Positions 37,432-45,054 of a stretch of DNA of 64,000 bases are shown here, piece after piece (the stretch's first letter is position 1; every line of letters starts with the position of its first letter). The notes beneath the pieces are model-generated. The model saw only the letters and a list, made by a program, of their open reading frames with translations. It searched no databases and was not told the origin of the DNA. Origin of the DNA: Myxococcus xanthus (GTDB taxonomy: Bacteria > Myxococcota > Myxococcia > Myxococcales > Myxococcaceae); contig NZ_JABFNS010000037.1 of NCBI RefSeq assembly GCF_013116825.1, positions 1 through 64,000 on the forward strand. The letters run 5' to 3'. The position numbers were made by a program, and so were the translations under genes.

Positions 37432-38847
37432 CTACTCGCTGATGGCGCCGCGGGGCGGAGGCTGCTGCTTCGTGTCCTCCGCCGCGGCGATGCGGACGGA
37501 CTTGATGTTGATGAACTCGTGGATGCCCACGTCCGCCAGCTCGCGCCCGTGGCCGGAGTGCTTCACGCCGCCAAACGGGAGCCTGGCGTCTGACGCCACC
37601 AGCGCGTTGACGAACACCATGCCCGCTTCGATGCCGTCGACGAAGCGACGCTGCTCGGCTTCGTCTTGCGTCCACACGCTGGCGCCCAGGCCGAACGGCG
37701 TCGCGTTGGCCAGCTCCACGGCGTGGTCCACGTCACGCGCGCGCAGCAGCGTGGCCACGGGGCCGAAGAGCTCGTCGTGGAAGGCGGGGGCCTGGGGCGG
37801 GGGCTCGGCCAGGACGGTGGCCGGGTAGAAGTTCCCCGGACCCTCCAGGGGCTTGCCGCCCAGGAGCAGCCTCGCGCCGGCCTTCACGCTCGCCTCCACC
37901 TGGGCATGGAGCCCGTCGAGGATGCCGCGCGTCGCCAGGGGGCCCAGGTCCGTCTTCGCATCCATGGGGTCGCCCACCGTGACGCGCTTCATCCGCTCCA
38001 CGAAGCGACGCTCGAACTCGGGGTAGATGGCGTCGGCGATGATGAAGCGCTTGGCGGCGATGCAGGACTGGCCGTTGTTGATGAGGCGCGCGGACACCGC
38101 CGTCTCCACCGCCTTCTCCAGGTCCGCGCTGGGCATGACGATGAACGGGTCACTGCCGCCCAACTCCAACACCACCTTCTTGATGGCCTTGCCCGCGGCG
38201 GCGCCCACCGCCCGGCCCGCGCCCTCGCTGCCGGTGAGCGTCACCGCGCGCACGCGGCGGTCCTCGATGACGCGATGGACGTCGGCTGTCTCGATGAGCA
38301 GCGTCTGGAAGGCGCCGCGTGGGAAGCCCGCTTGAAGGAAGAGCTCCTCCAGGGCCAGTGCGCACTGGGGCACGTTGTGGGCGTGCTTGAGCAGGCCCAC
38401 GTTCCCCGCCATCAGCGCGGGCGCGGCGAAGCGGACCACCTGCCAGAAGGGGAAGTTCCACGGCATGATGGCCAGCACGGGCCCCAGGGGCTGGTAGCGC
38501 ACGAAGGCGCGGCCGCTGCCCATGTCGACGAGCCTGTCGCGCAGGAGGGATTCGCCCTTGTCCACGTAGTAGCGGCAGGCCGTGGCGCACTTCTTCGCCT
38601 CGGCCTTGGCGGCGTCGAAGGGCTTGCCCATCTCCTGCGTCATGATGCGGCCGTAGCGGTCGGCCTCGGCCTCCAGCAGGTCGGCCGCGCGCCGCAGCCA
38701 GGTGGCGCGGTCGGCGAAGGTCGTCTCGCGGTAGGCGCGGAACGTGTCGGCGGCGGTCTGGAGCTTCGCCTCCAGTTCCTCGGTGGAGAGGGGCGTGAAG
38801 GTGCGCAGCGTCTTGCCGGTCGCCGGGTCGATGGTGGAAATGGCCAT
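37432..38847 (-). CDS. NAD(P)-dependent aldehyde dehydrogenase, succinate-semialdehyde type
   Basis: The 471-residue enzyme starts at ATG 38847 behind AGGAGG. It has the GabD-like opening (ISTIDPATGKTLRTFTPLS) and the general ALDH motifs: PWNFPFWQVVRFAAPALMAG, catalytic base Glu228 in VVLELGGSDPFIV, nucleophile Cys262 in NNGQSCIAAKRFI and HDELFGPVATLL. It oxidises an aldehyde to the acid; semialdehydes such as succinate semialdehyde are the usual substrates of its closest types, but this cannot be fixed by sequence reading. It is not adjacent to GABA genes. It differs clearly from the two class-3-like ALDHs at 58-61 kb. Confidence 0.9.
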   Translation of the reverse strand: MAISTIDPATGKTLRTFTPLSTEELEAKLQTAADTFRAYRETTFADRATWLRRAADLLEAEADRYGRIMTQEMGKPFDAAKAEAKKCATACRYYVDKGESLLRDRLVDMGSGRAFVRYQPLGPVLAIMPWNFPFWQVVRFAAPALMAGNVGLLKHAHNVPQCALALEELFLQAGFPRGAFQTLLIETADVHRVIEDRRVRAVTLTGSEGAGRAVGAAAGKAIKKVVLELGGSDPFIVMPSADLEKAVETAVSARLINNGQSCIAAKRFIIADAIYPEFERRFVERMKRVTVGDPMDAKTDLGPLATRGILDGLHAQVEASVKAGARLLLGGKPLEGPGNFYPATVLAEPPPQAPAFHDELFGPVATLLRARDVDHAVELANATPFGLGASVWTQDEAEQRRFVDGIEAGMVFVNALVASDARLPFGGVKHSGHGRELADVGIHEFINIKSVRIAAAEDTKQQPPPRGAISE

Positions 38848-38989
38848 GGAAGTGCCTCCTTGGGGCCCTGTGATAGCAGCCAGGCGCGGGGAGGCCGTGC
38901 CGCTCGTGGCCCGAGCGTCCGGCCGTTCACTCCAGGGCTTTCGTGGCCCCGGCCCCTCCTTTATATGGGGGGCAGGACTGGAGACCGCC

Positions 38990-39229
38990 ATGGCCGACAT
39001 CATCCGCGAGCGCCGCTTCAACTTCCTCATCGCCGGGGTGCTGTCCTTGGTCATTCCCGGCCTGGGACAGCTCTACAAGGGCCAGTTCCTGCGCGCCGTC
39101 CTGTGGTTCCTGATGGTGGGGGCCGGCTACTGGTTCTTCTTCATCCCAGGCTTCGTTCTGCACTTCTTCTGCGTCCTCGGCGCGGCCTTCGGCAGCGCGG
39201 GCAGCGACCGCATCCGCCTTCCCGGGTAG
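38990..39229 (+). CDS. Small two-helix membrane protein
   Basis: The 79-residue product has two hydrophobic stretches separated by a GQ-x-YKG turn: FNFLIAGVLSLVIPGLGQLY and LWFLMVGAGYWFFFIPGFVL. The P-G-L-G-Q-L-Y-x-G motif is shared with TM2/DUF5683-type small membrane proteins. Function unknown. Divergent from the aldehyde dehydrogenase; the start has a weak G-rich ribosome site. Confidence 0.65.
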   Translation: MADIIRERRFNFLIAGVLSLVIPGLGQLYKGQFLRAVLWFLMVGAGYWFFFIPGFVLHFFCVLGAAFGSAGSDRIRLPG

Positions 39230-39286
39230 CCAACGTTCCGCGCGGGAGACGCCCTGCCAGACGCTGGAGTGCATACAGTCACCGCC

Positions 39287-40015
39287 ATGTGGCGGAGGCT
39301 CTGGCAGTGGATGTCGGGATGGGACGTGGCGGTGACGCGGCCACTGGGGCTGCTGTTGCTGGTGCTGGTCTGCTGTCTGGGCTTCATCGCCCTGTCGGAC
39401 GAGGTGGCCGAGGGCGAGACGCAGCAGTTCGATGAACGCATGCTGTTGGCGCTGCGCAACCCCGAGGACCCGGCGCGGCCTCGCGGGCCCTGGTGGCTGC
39501 GGCGCGCGGCGGAGGACGTGACGGCGCTGGGCGGCGTTCCCGTGCTGACGCTCACCACCCTGGCGGTGTGTGGCTTCCTCCTGCTGGTGAGGCGCTACCG
39601 GACGCTGCTGCTCGTGCTCGGCGCGACGCTGGGGGGCGCGGGCCTCAATGTCTTGCTGAAGCAGCTCTTCGCCCGGCCTCGGCCGTCCGTGGTGCCGCAC
39701 CTCACCGAGGTGGTCAGCCAGAGCTTCCCCAGTGGGCACGCCATGCTGTCGGCCACCGTGTACCTCACGCTGGGCGCACTGCTGGCGCAGCTCGCCGAGC
39801 GCAAGCGACTCAAGCTCTACGTCCTCACCGTGGCGCTGCTGTTGTCGTTCCTCGTGGGGTTGACGCGCGTCTACCTGGGCGTGCACTACCCCACGGACGT
39901 GCTGGGCGGCTGGGTGGCCGGATTGGCGTGGGCGCTGCTCATGGCGTTCTGCGCGCGGACGCTCCGCCGGCGGAGTCCCGCGCTGCGCGCGGAGGCCCGG
40001 CGCCCGGTGGCGTGA
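39287..40015 (+). CDS. PAP2-family membrane phosphatase
   Basis: The 242-residue protein (ATG 39287; a GTG at 39269 would add six residues) has about five membrane helices and the three PAP2 motifs in order: KQLFARPRP (K-x6-R-P), SQSFPSGHAM (P-S-G-H) and GLTRVYLGVHYPTDVLGG (R-x5-H-x3-D). Such enzymes remove phosphate from lipid phosphates such as phosphatidic acid or undecaprenyl pyrophosphate on the outer face of the inner membrane. Which lipid is used is not known. Confidence 0.9.
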   Translation: MWRRLWQWMSGWDVAVTRPLGLLLLVLVCCLGFIALSDEVAEGETQQFDERMLLALRNPEDPARPRGPWWLRRAAEDVTALGGVPVLTLTTLAVCGFLLLVRRYRTLLLVLGATLGGAGLNVLLKQLFARPRPSVVPHLTEVVSQSFPSGHAMLSATVYLTLGALLAQLAERKRLKLYVLTVALLLSFLVGLTRVYLGVHYPTDVLGGWVAGLAWALLMAFCARTLRRRSPALRAEARRPVA

Positions 40016-40144
40016 AGCGCGGCGGGCCGCGTCAGGCCGTCCACCCCTGGCGCCGTTCACTGCGCGAAGCTCCATGGGGCCGTGGTGCCTGGGCGTCCCG
40101 TGGGACCCTGGTCCCAGACCTGACGCCGTGAGAGATAGGGGCCC

Positions 40145-41905
40145 ATGAGCCTGCGGGACTGGCTGTCGCGATGGAGCTGGGGCGGCGCGCCGGTGCCCGC
40201 CTTCTACGACGAGTCCTACCGGCTGCCCCTCACCGGCATCGAGTCCTCCGCGGGCATCGAGCCGCGCGGGGTGGACTTCACCACCTGGTATCTCCTGGAG
40301 GCCCGCGCGCTGCGCACCCAGGACGTGCACCATCCGCAGCCGGTGAGCCTCGCCGAGCTGTCGCGCGTGCATGACGCCGCCTATCTGGAGTCGCTCGGCC
40401 AGCCGGAGACGCTGGCGCGCATCTTCGCCACCGACCCCGCCGACGTGCCGGTGGACGCGCTGCTGTCCAACCTGCGGCGGGTGTGTGGCGGCACGCTGGG
40501 CGCGGCGCGGCTCGCGGTGGCGCGCAAGGGCCCGGTGGTGAACATGGCGGGCGGCTTCCACCACGCCGGTCCGGCGCGCGGCGGCGGTTTCTGCGCGGTG
40601 AATGACATCGCGGTAGCGCTCGCCGCCCTCCACGCGGATGGCTTCGACGGACAGGCCGTGGTGCTCGACCTGGATGCCCACCCGCCGGATGGCACGGCGG
40701 AGTGTCTGGCGGGACAGAAGCGGGCCTGGATGGGCTCGCTGTCCGGCAGCGACTGGGGCGCGCTGTCGCCCGAAGTGGATGAGACGCGCGTCCCCGAGGA
40801 CACGGACGACAGGACGTACCTGGCCCTGCTCGACGGACTCCTGGAGCGCATGCCCCGGCCGGACGTGGCCTTCGTCATCGCGGGCAGCGACGTGCTCGCG
40901 GGAGACCGCTTCGGCCGCGTGGGCCTGTCCCTGGACGGCGCCCGTCGTAGGGACCGGGCCCTGGCGCGCGCCCTGCGTGGCATCCCCAGCGTCTGGCTTC
41001 CAGGCGGGGGCTATCACCGCGACGCGTGGAAGGTGTTCGCGGGCACCGTGCTCGTCCTCGCGGGGCAGGGCCGTCGCCGCATCAGGGCGCGCTACGACCC
41101 GCTGAGCGCGCGGTATCGGCGCATCGCCCGCTCACTGACGCGCGAGGGCGCGACGCCGCTGGACGAGCCCATCACCCAGGAGGACCTGGAGGGCGCCCTG
41201 GGCCTGAGCGGCGGCCAGCGCCAGCCGCGCATCCTCGGCTACTACACGGCGCAGGCGCTCGAGTACGCCTTCTTCCGCTACGGAATCCTCTCCTACGTGG
41301 AGCGGCTCGGCTACAGCCGGCTGCGCGTGGAGGTGGGCTCCGTGGGAGAGGGGGACCGGATGGAGGTGCACGGCTGGGTCGCGGGCCAGGAGCACCAGCT
41401 GGTGGACTGCGTCGTGGAGCGCCGCGTGCTGGCGGGGGAGCCCTTCCTCTTCGTCAACTGGCTCAGCCTGCGCCACCCGCGCGCCCGCTTCAGAGAGGGG
41501 CGCTCGCGGCTCCCCGGCCAGGACGTGCCGGGCCTGGGCCTGGCGCGCGAGGCCACGGAGATGCTGCTCGTGATGGCCCGGCGTCTCACCCTGGCGGGCG
41601 TGGCCTTCCGTCCCATGTGGTTCCACCTGGCGGCGCTGGCGCGCTCGCGCTTTCGTTTCCTCGACCCGGCGCGGCAGGGGCGCTTCGAGGCGCTGCTGCG
41701 CGACCTGAGGCAGTTGCCCCTCCTGGAGGTCTCCCAGTCGGTGGTGGACGGCCACGTCCTGCTCAACGGTCAGCCCTATGCATGGGAGGCGAGCGACATG
41801 GTGTCGCGCCTGGAGCCCGAGGCCGGAGACGTGGAGGCCATTGCCCGGGAGCGCGAGCGCTGCCGCTTCACCTGGGAACCCACCCGGCTGGCGACCGGAG
41901 CATGA
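40145..41905 (+). CDS. Histone-deacetylase-like enzyme fused to an unknown C-terminal domain
   Basis: Residues 1-310 are an arginase/HDAC-fold deacetylase: MAGGFHHAGPARGGGFC with tandem His139/His140, the metal site DLDAHPPDGTAE (Asp177, His179) and Asp249 in AGSDVLAGDRFGRVGLS, then PGGGYHRD. All zinc ligands and the catalytic His pair are present. Bacterial members deacetylate polyamines, acetoin-pathway targets or other acetyl-amides. Residues of about 320-586 form a second domain (YYTAQALEYAFFRYGILSYV, FVNWLSLRHPRARF, FRPMWFHLAALARSRFRFLD) that I do not recognise. The acyltransferase gene begins 12 bp downstream, so the pair is probably one operon. Confidence 0.85.
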   Translation: MSLRDWLSRWSWGGAPVPAFYDESYRLPLTGIESSAGIEPRGVDFTTWYLLEARALRTQDVHHPQPVSLAELSRVHDAAYLESLGQPETLARIFATDPADVPVDALLSNLRRVCGGTLGAARLAVARKGPVVNMAGGFHHAGPARGGGFCAVNDIAVALAALHADGFDGQAVVLDLDAHPPDGTAECLAGQKRAWMGSLSGSDWGALSPEVDETRVPEDTDDRTYLALLDGLLERMPRPDVAFVIAGSDVLAGDRFGRVGLSLDGARRRDRALARALRGIPSVWLPGGGYHRDAWKVFAGTVLVLAGQGRRRIRARYDPLSARYRRIARSLTREGATPLDEPITQEDLEGALGLSGGQRQPRILGYYTAQALEYAFFRYGILSYVERLGYSRLRVEVGSVGEGDRMEVHGWVAGQEHQLVDCVVERRVLAGEPFLFVNWLSLRHPRARFREGRSRLPGQDVPGLGLAREATEMLLVMARRLTLAGVAFRPMWFHLAALARSRFRFLDPARQGRFEALLRDLRQLPLLEVSQSVVDGHVLLNGQPYAWEASDMVSRLEPEAGDVEAIARERERCRFTWEPTRLATGA

Positions 41906-41917
41906 TAGGGAAGGGGC

Positions 41918-42577
41918 GTGGACCTGGACGCGCTTCGCCGTGAGCAGCACAAGCGCCGGCTCTCCTGGATGCCGTGGCTCTACTTCGTCCTCAAGCCCCG
42001 CCACCGCGAATGGGCGGATGCCTGGCAGCGCGAGGTGCAGGCGCTGCTGCGCGAACTGGAGACGGTGGAAATCGCGGAGGGGTGCTTCATCGCCCCGGAG
42101 GCGCGCATCTTCGCCGAGCCCGGACGCACCGTCTCCATCGGCCCCGGGTGCAGCATCGCCGCGGATGTCTTCCTCCACGGCCCCGTGACGCTCGGGCCCC
42201 GGGTGAGCATCAACGCCCGGGCGAGCCTGGACGGCGGCGCCGCGGGCATCCGCATCGGCGAGGGCACCCGCATCGCCACCGGAGCCACCCTCTACGCCTT
42301 CGACCACGGCATGGCCCCGGACCGGCCCGTGCGCGAGCAACCCGTCACCTCGCGGGGGCTCGTCATCGGCGCGGACGTGTGGGTGGGGGCCAATGCCGGC
42401 ATCACGGACGGCGTCACCGTGGGGGACCACGCCGTGGTGGCCATGGGGGCCGTCGTCACCCGGGATGTGCCGGCGTGGGCCGTTGTCGCGGGCGTGCCGG
42501 CCCGCGTCGTAGGGGACCGGCGGCAGCGGCCCCGCTCAGGTGCTCCGGGTGGATGGGAGCCCGAAGACGGAGCGTGA
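41918..42577 (+). CDS. Hexapeptide-repeat acyltransferase
   Basis: The 219-residue protein starts at GTG 41918. After a helical N-terminus of about 45 residues (SWMPWLYFVLKPRHREWADA) come left-handed beta-helix hexads: VSIGPGCSIAADVFLHGPV, IRIGEGTRIATGATLYAFD and VIGADVWVGANAGITDGVTV, closing with GAVVTRDVPAWAVVAGVPA. The His in YAFDHGMAPD is at the position of the catalytic His of maltose/galactoside-type O-acetyltransferases. It likely transfers an acetyl group to a sugar or small molecule. Lying behind a deacetylase-like gene, it could act on the same substrate, though this is inference. Confidence 0.88.
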   Translation: MDLDALRREQHKRRLSWMPWLYFVLKPRHREWADAWQREVQALLRELETVEIAEGCFIAPEARIFAEPGRTVSIGPGCSIAADVFLHGPVTLGPRVSINARASLDGGAAGIRIGEGTRIATGATLYAFDHGMAPDRPVREQPVTSRGLVIGADVWVGANAGITDGVTVGDHAVVAMGAVVTRDVPAWAVVAGVPARVVGDRRQRPRSGAPGGWEPEDGA

Positions 42578-42593
42578 ACTTCTCCCGCATTCA

Positions 42594-42622
42594 TTGACTT
42601 CCAGTTATTGAGACCCAATATG
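42594..42622 (+). promoter_or_regulatory. Possible sigma-70-type promoter for the sensor kinase
   Basis: TTGACT (42594-42599) is followed, after 16-17 bases, by AT-rich CAATATG (42616-42622). The short AT-rich patch stands out between the acyltransferase stop (42577) and the kinase start (42739). The -10 match is poor, so this is weak. Confidence 0.3.
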
Positions 42623-42738
42623 CTTCGGGTCGACGTCGCTCCGGGAGGGGAACCGCAGGGTCTGGATTCGCTCCCGGCAGCCGTAGGTGCTGTCAGGGCT
42701 CCGGCCCCTCTCCGATGAGGCGCGAGGGAGGCCAGCAC

Positions 42739-44910
42739 GTGGCAGACGAGCAACGGGACGCGGCGGTCATGGACGCTCCCGGGAAGGCTTCAGGGACGGC
42801 TCCCGCCGACATGGCGTGCGAGCTGCTCCCTCCCATGAAGTCGCAGGCGTCACACGCCGGGAGCCAGGTGGAGTCCGAGCGCTTCCGGCACCTGTCCGAG
42901 CTGCTGCACGAGGTGGTGTTCCAGCTCGACGCGCAGGGGCGGCTCACGGTGCTGGGTGGTGCCTGGGAGCGGCTCACCGGGACGCCCGTGTCCGCGTGGC
43001 GGGGCCGCGCGCTCCTGGAGGCCATCCACCCGGAGGACCGCGCGCGCGCCCAAGCGTTGCTGGCGTACACCCCAGGCACCCCCGTTTCGCGCCAGGAAGT
43101 CCGCGTGGACACGGGCGGCGGCCATGGCGTCCGCTGGGTGGAGCTGTCCGCCCGGGCCCTGGCCACCGTGCCAGGAGAGGTGCTGGGGACGCTCCTGGAT
43201 GTGACGCCGCGGCGCGCCGCGGAGGATGCCGTCACCACCCGCGAGCGCTACCTGGACGCCATGGTGCAGGTGCAGCGGCGGATGATGGGGCACGACCTGC
43301 CGGACGACCTGTACGGCGCAGTGGTCGAGCCGCTGGGCCATGTGTCCGCCGCCAGCCGCGTCTACGTCTTCGAGATGCACTTCGCCGAGAACGGCGCGCT
43401 GCTGGCGTCGCAGCGCGCGGAGTGGTGCGCGCCAGGGGTTCCTCCCAACCTGGAGGACCCCAACATGCACGGCCTGCCCTTCGACGTGGCCCTGCGGCCC
43501 CACCAGTCCGAACAGCTGCAGCGCGGCGAGCCGGTGCAGGGGCAGCCCCGCGACTTCTCGGAGTTGCTGGCGCCCATGCTGGAGGCGCAGGGCGTCCGCT
43601 CCGTGCTGCTGCTGCCCATGCACGTCCACGGGCAGCTCTTCGGCGTCATCGGCTTCGACAACTGCCGTGCACCCGAGTCCTGGGGCCCCATCGAGGTGAA
43701 CCTGCTGTCGGGCGCGGCGGGCGCGCTGTCCCTGGCGCTGGAGCAGCGCACGGCCAACGCGCTGCGCATGCGCACGGAGACGACGCTGCGGCGCACGGAG
43801 GCCGGCGTCCACCTGCTCATCGAGGCCTTCCCGGACCCGGTGCTGGTGCACGTGGGCGACGGCGTGCTGCTCTCCGTCAACCCGGCGTTGGTGCAGTACC
43901 TGGGCTTCCGCGACGCCTCGGAGTTGGTGGGCCGCCACATGCTGGACCTGGTCCGCCCCGAGGACCGGGGGGCCGCGCAGCTCCACCTGAGCCAGGCGCT
44001 GGAGGGCAAGAGCGCGGCGCGCGTGGTGGAGATGCCGCTGGTGCGCAGCGACGGTGAGGTGGTGGTGGCGGACCTGGTGACGCTGGCCGTGGTGCTGGAC
44101 GGCTCGCCCGCGCGCATCACCGTGGCGCGCGACTTCACCGAGCGCAAGCGCACCCAGGCGCAGCTCATGCTGACCGACCGCATGGCCTCCATGGGCCTCC
44201 TGGCCGCGGGCATCGCCCACGAGCTGAACAACCCCCTGGCGTACGTGCTGTCCAACCTGGACTTCCTCCACAGCGCCGTGGGCGGCGTGCGCCCACGGAT
44301 GCTCTCCCCGGAGGACATGGTGGAGCTGCGGCAGGTGCTCGACGACGCCCGCGAGGGCGCCGAGCGCATGCGCCAGATTGTCCGCCAGCTGCGCGTCTTC
44401 TCCCGCGTGGAGGACGGCAAGGAAGAGTCGGTGGACGTCCACGCGGTGCTCGAATCCGTGACGCAGATGGCCGCCAGCGTGGTGCGCGCCCGCGCCCGGC
44501 TGGTGAAGGACTACGGAGAGGTGCCGCTCGTCCGTGGCAACGAGGGCAAGCTGTTCCAGGTGTTCCTCAACCTCCTCATCAACGCCGCGCACGCCATCGA
44601 AGAGGGCGATTCGGAGGCGAACGAAATCCGCCTCACCACCCGCGCGGAGGTGGGCGGCCGGGTGATGGTGGTGGTGAGCGACTCGGGCCAGGGCATCCCC
44701 CCGGAGCACCTGCGCCGCATCTTCGACCCCTTCTTCACCACCAAGTCCTCTGGCCTGGGCACCGGCCTGGGGCTGTCCATCTGTGACACGATTGTGACGG
44801 CGCTGGGCGGCCACATCTCCGTGGAGTCGTCGGTGGGCGCCGGCACCACCTTCCGCGTGGCGCTCAACGCCGCGCCGCCCAAGGCCCCGGCGAACCAGCC
44901 GGGCGCGTGA
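42739..44910 (+). CDS. PAS-GAF-PAS sensor histidine kinase
   Basis: GTG 42739 with AGGGAGG seven bases upstream gives 723 residues; an ATG at 42715 would lack a ribosome site. Order: PAS domain (about 50-165; LLHEVVFQLDAQGRLTVLGG), a GAF domain (about 185-340; VRSVLLLPMHVHGQLFGVIG), a second PAS (about 355-475; DPVLVHVGDGVLLSVNPALV), then HisKA with phosphoacceptor His494 in AAGIAHELNNPLAYV. The HATPase domain has NLLINAAHAI, DSGQGIPPEHLRRIFDPFF and GTGLGLSICDTIV. No membrane helix, so a cytoplasmic sensor. No response regulator is adjacent, so it is an orphan kinase. Confidence 0.92.
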   Translation: MADEQRDAAVMDAPGKASGTAPADMACELLPPMKSQASHAGSQVESERFRHLSELLHEVVFQLDAQGRLTVLGGAWERLTGTPVSAWRGRALLEAIHPEDRARAQALLAYTPGTPVSRQEVRVDTGGGHGVRWVELSARALATVPGEVLGTLLDVTPRRAAEDAVTTRERYLDAMVQVQRRMMGHDLPDDLYGAVVEPLGHVSAASRVYVFEMHFAENGALLASQRAEWCAPGVPPNLEDPNMHGLPFDVALRPHQSEQLQRGEPVQGQPRDFSELLAPMLEAQGVRSVLLLPMHVHGQLFGVIGFDNCRAPESWGPIEVNLLSGAAGALSLALEQRTANALRMRTETTLRRTEAGVHLLIEAFPDPVLVHVGDGVLLSVNPALVQYLGFRDASELVGRHMLDLVRPEDRGAAQLHLSQALEGKSAARVVEMPLVRSDGEVVVADLVTLAVVLDGSPARITVARDFTERKRTQAQLMLTDRMASMGLLAAGIAHELNNPLAYVLSNLDFLHSAVGGVRPRMLSPEDMVELRQVLDDAREGAERMRQIVRQLRVFSRVEDGKEESVDVHAVLESVTQMAASVVRARARLVKDYGEVPLVRGNEGKLFQVFLNLLINAAHAIEEGDSEANEIRLTTRAEVGGRVMVVVSDSGQGIPPEHLRRIFDPFFTTKSSGLGTGLGLSICDTIVTALGGHISVESSVGAGTTFRVALNAAPPKAPANQPGA

Positions 44911-45054
44911 GCGCTGAGACGGCCGGTGTCACCGCCGGCTCTCGCGCGGACTGTAGCCCTCTCGACGGCTCATTCTTCCGGTACTGCGCGCCCGCCCTGA
45001 AGCGTTATGCACTTCCACCCCAGGGGATGTCCCCTGGCGCCTTGGAGGCAGGCC

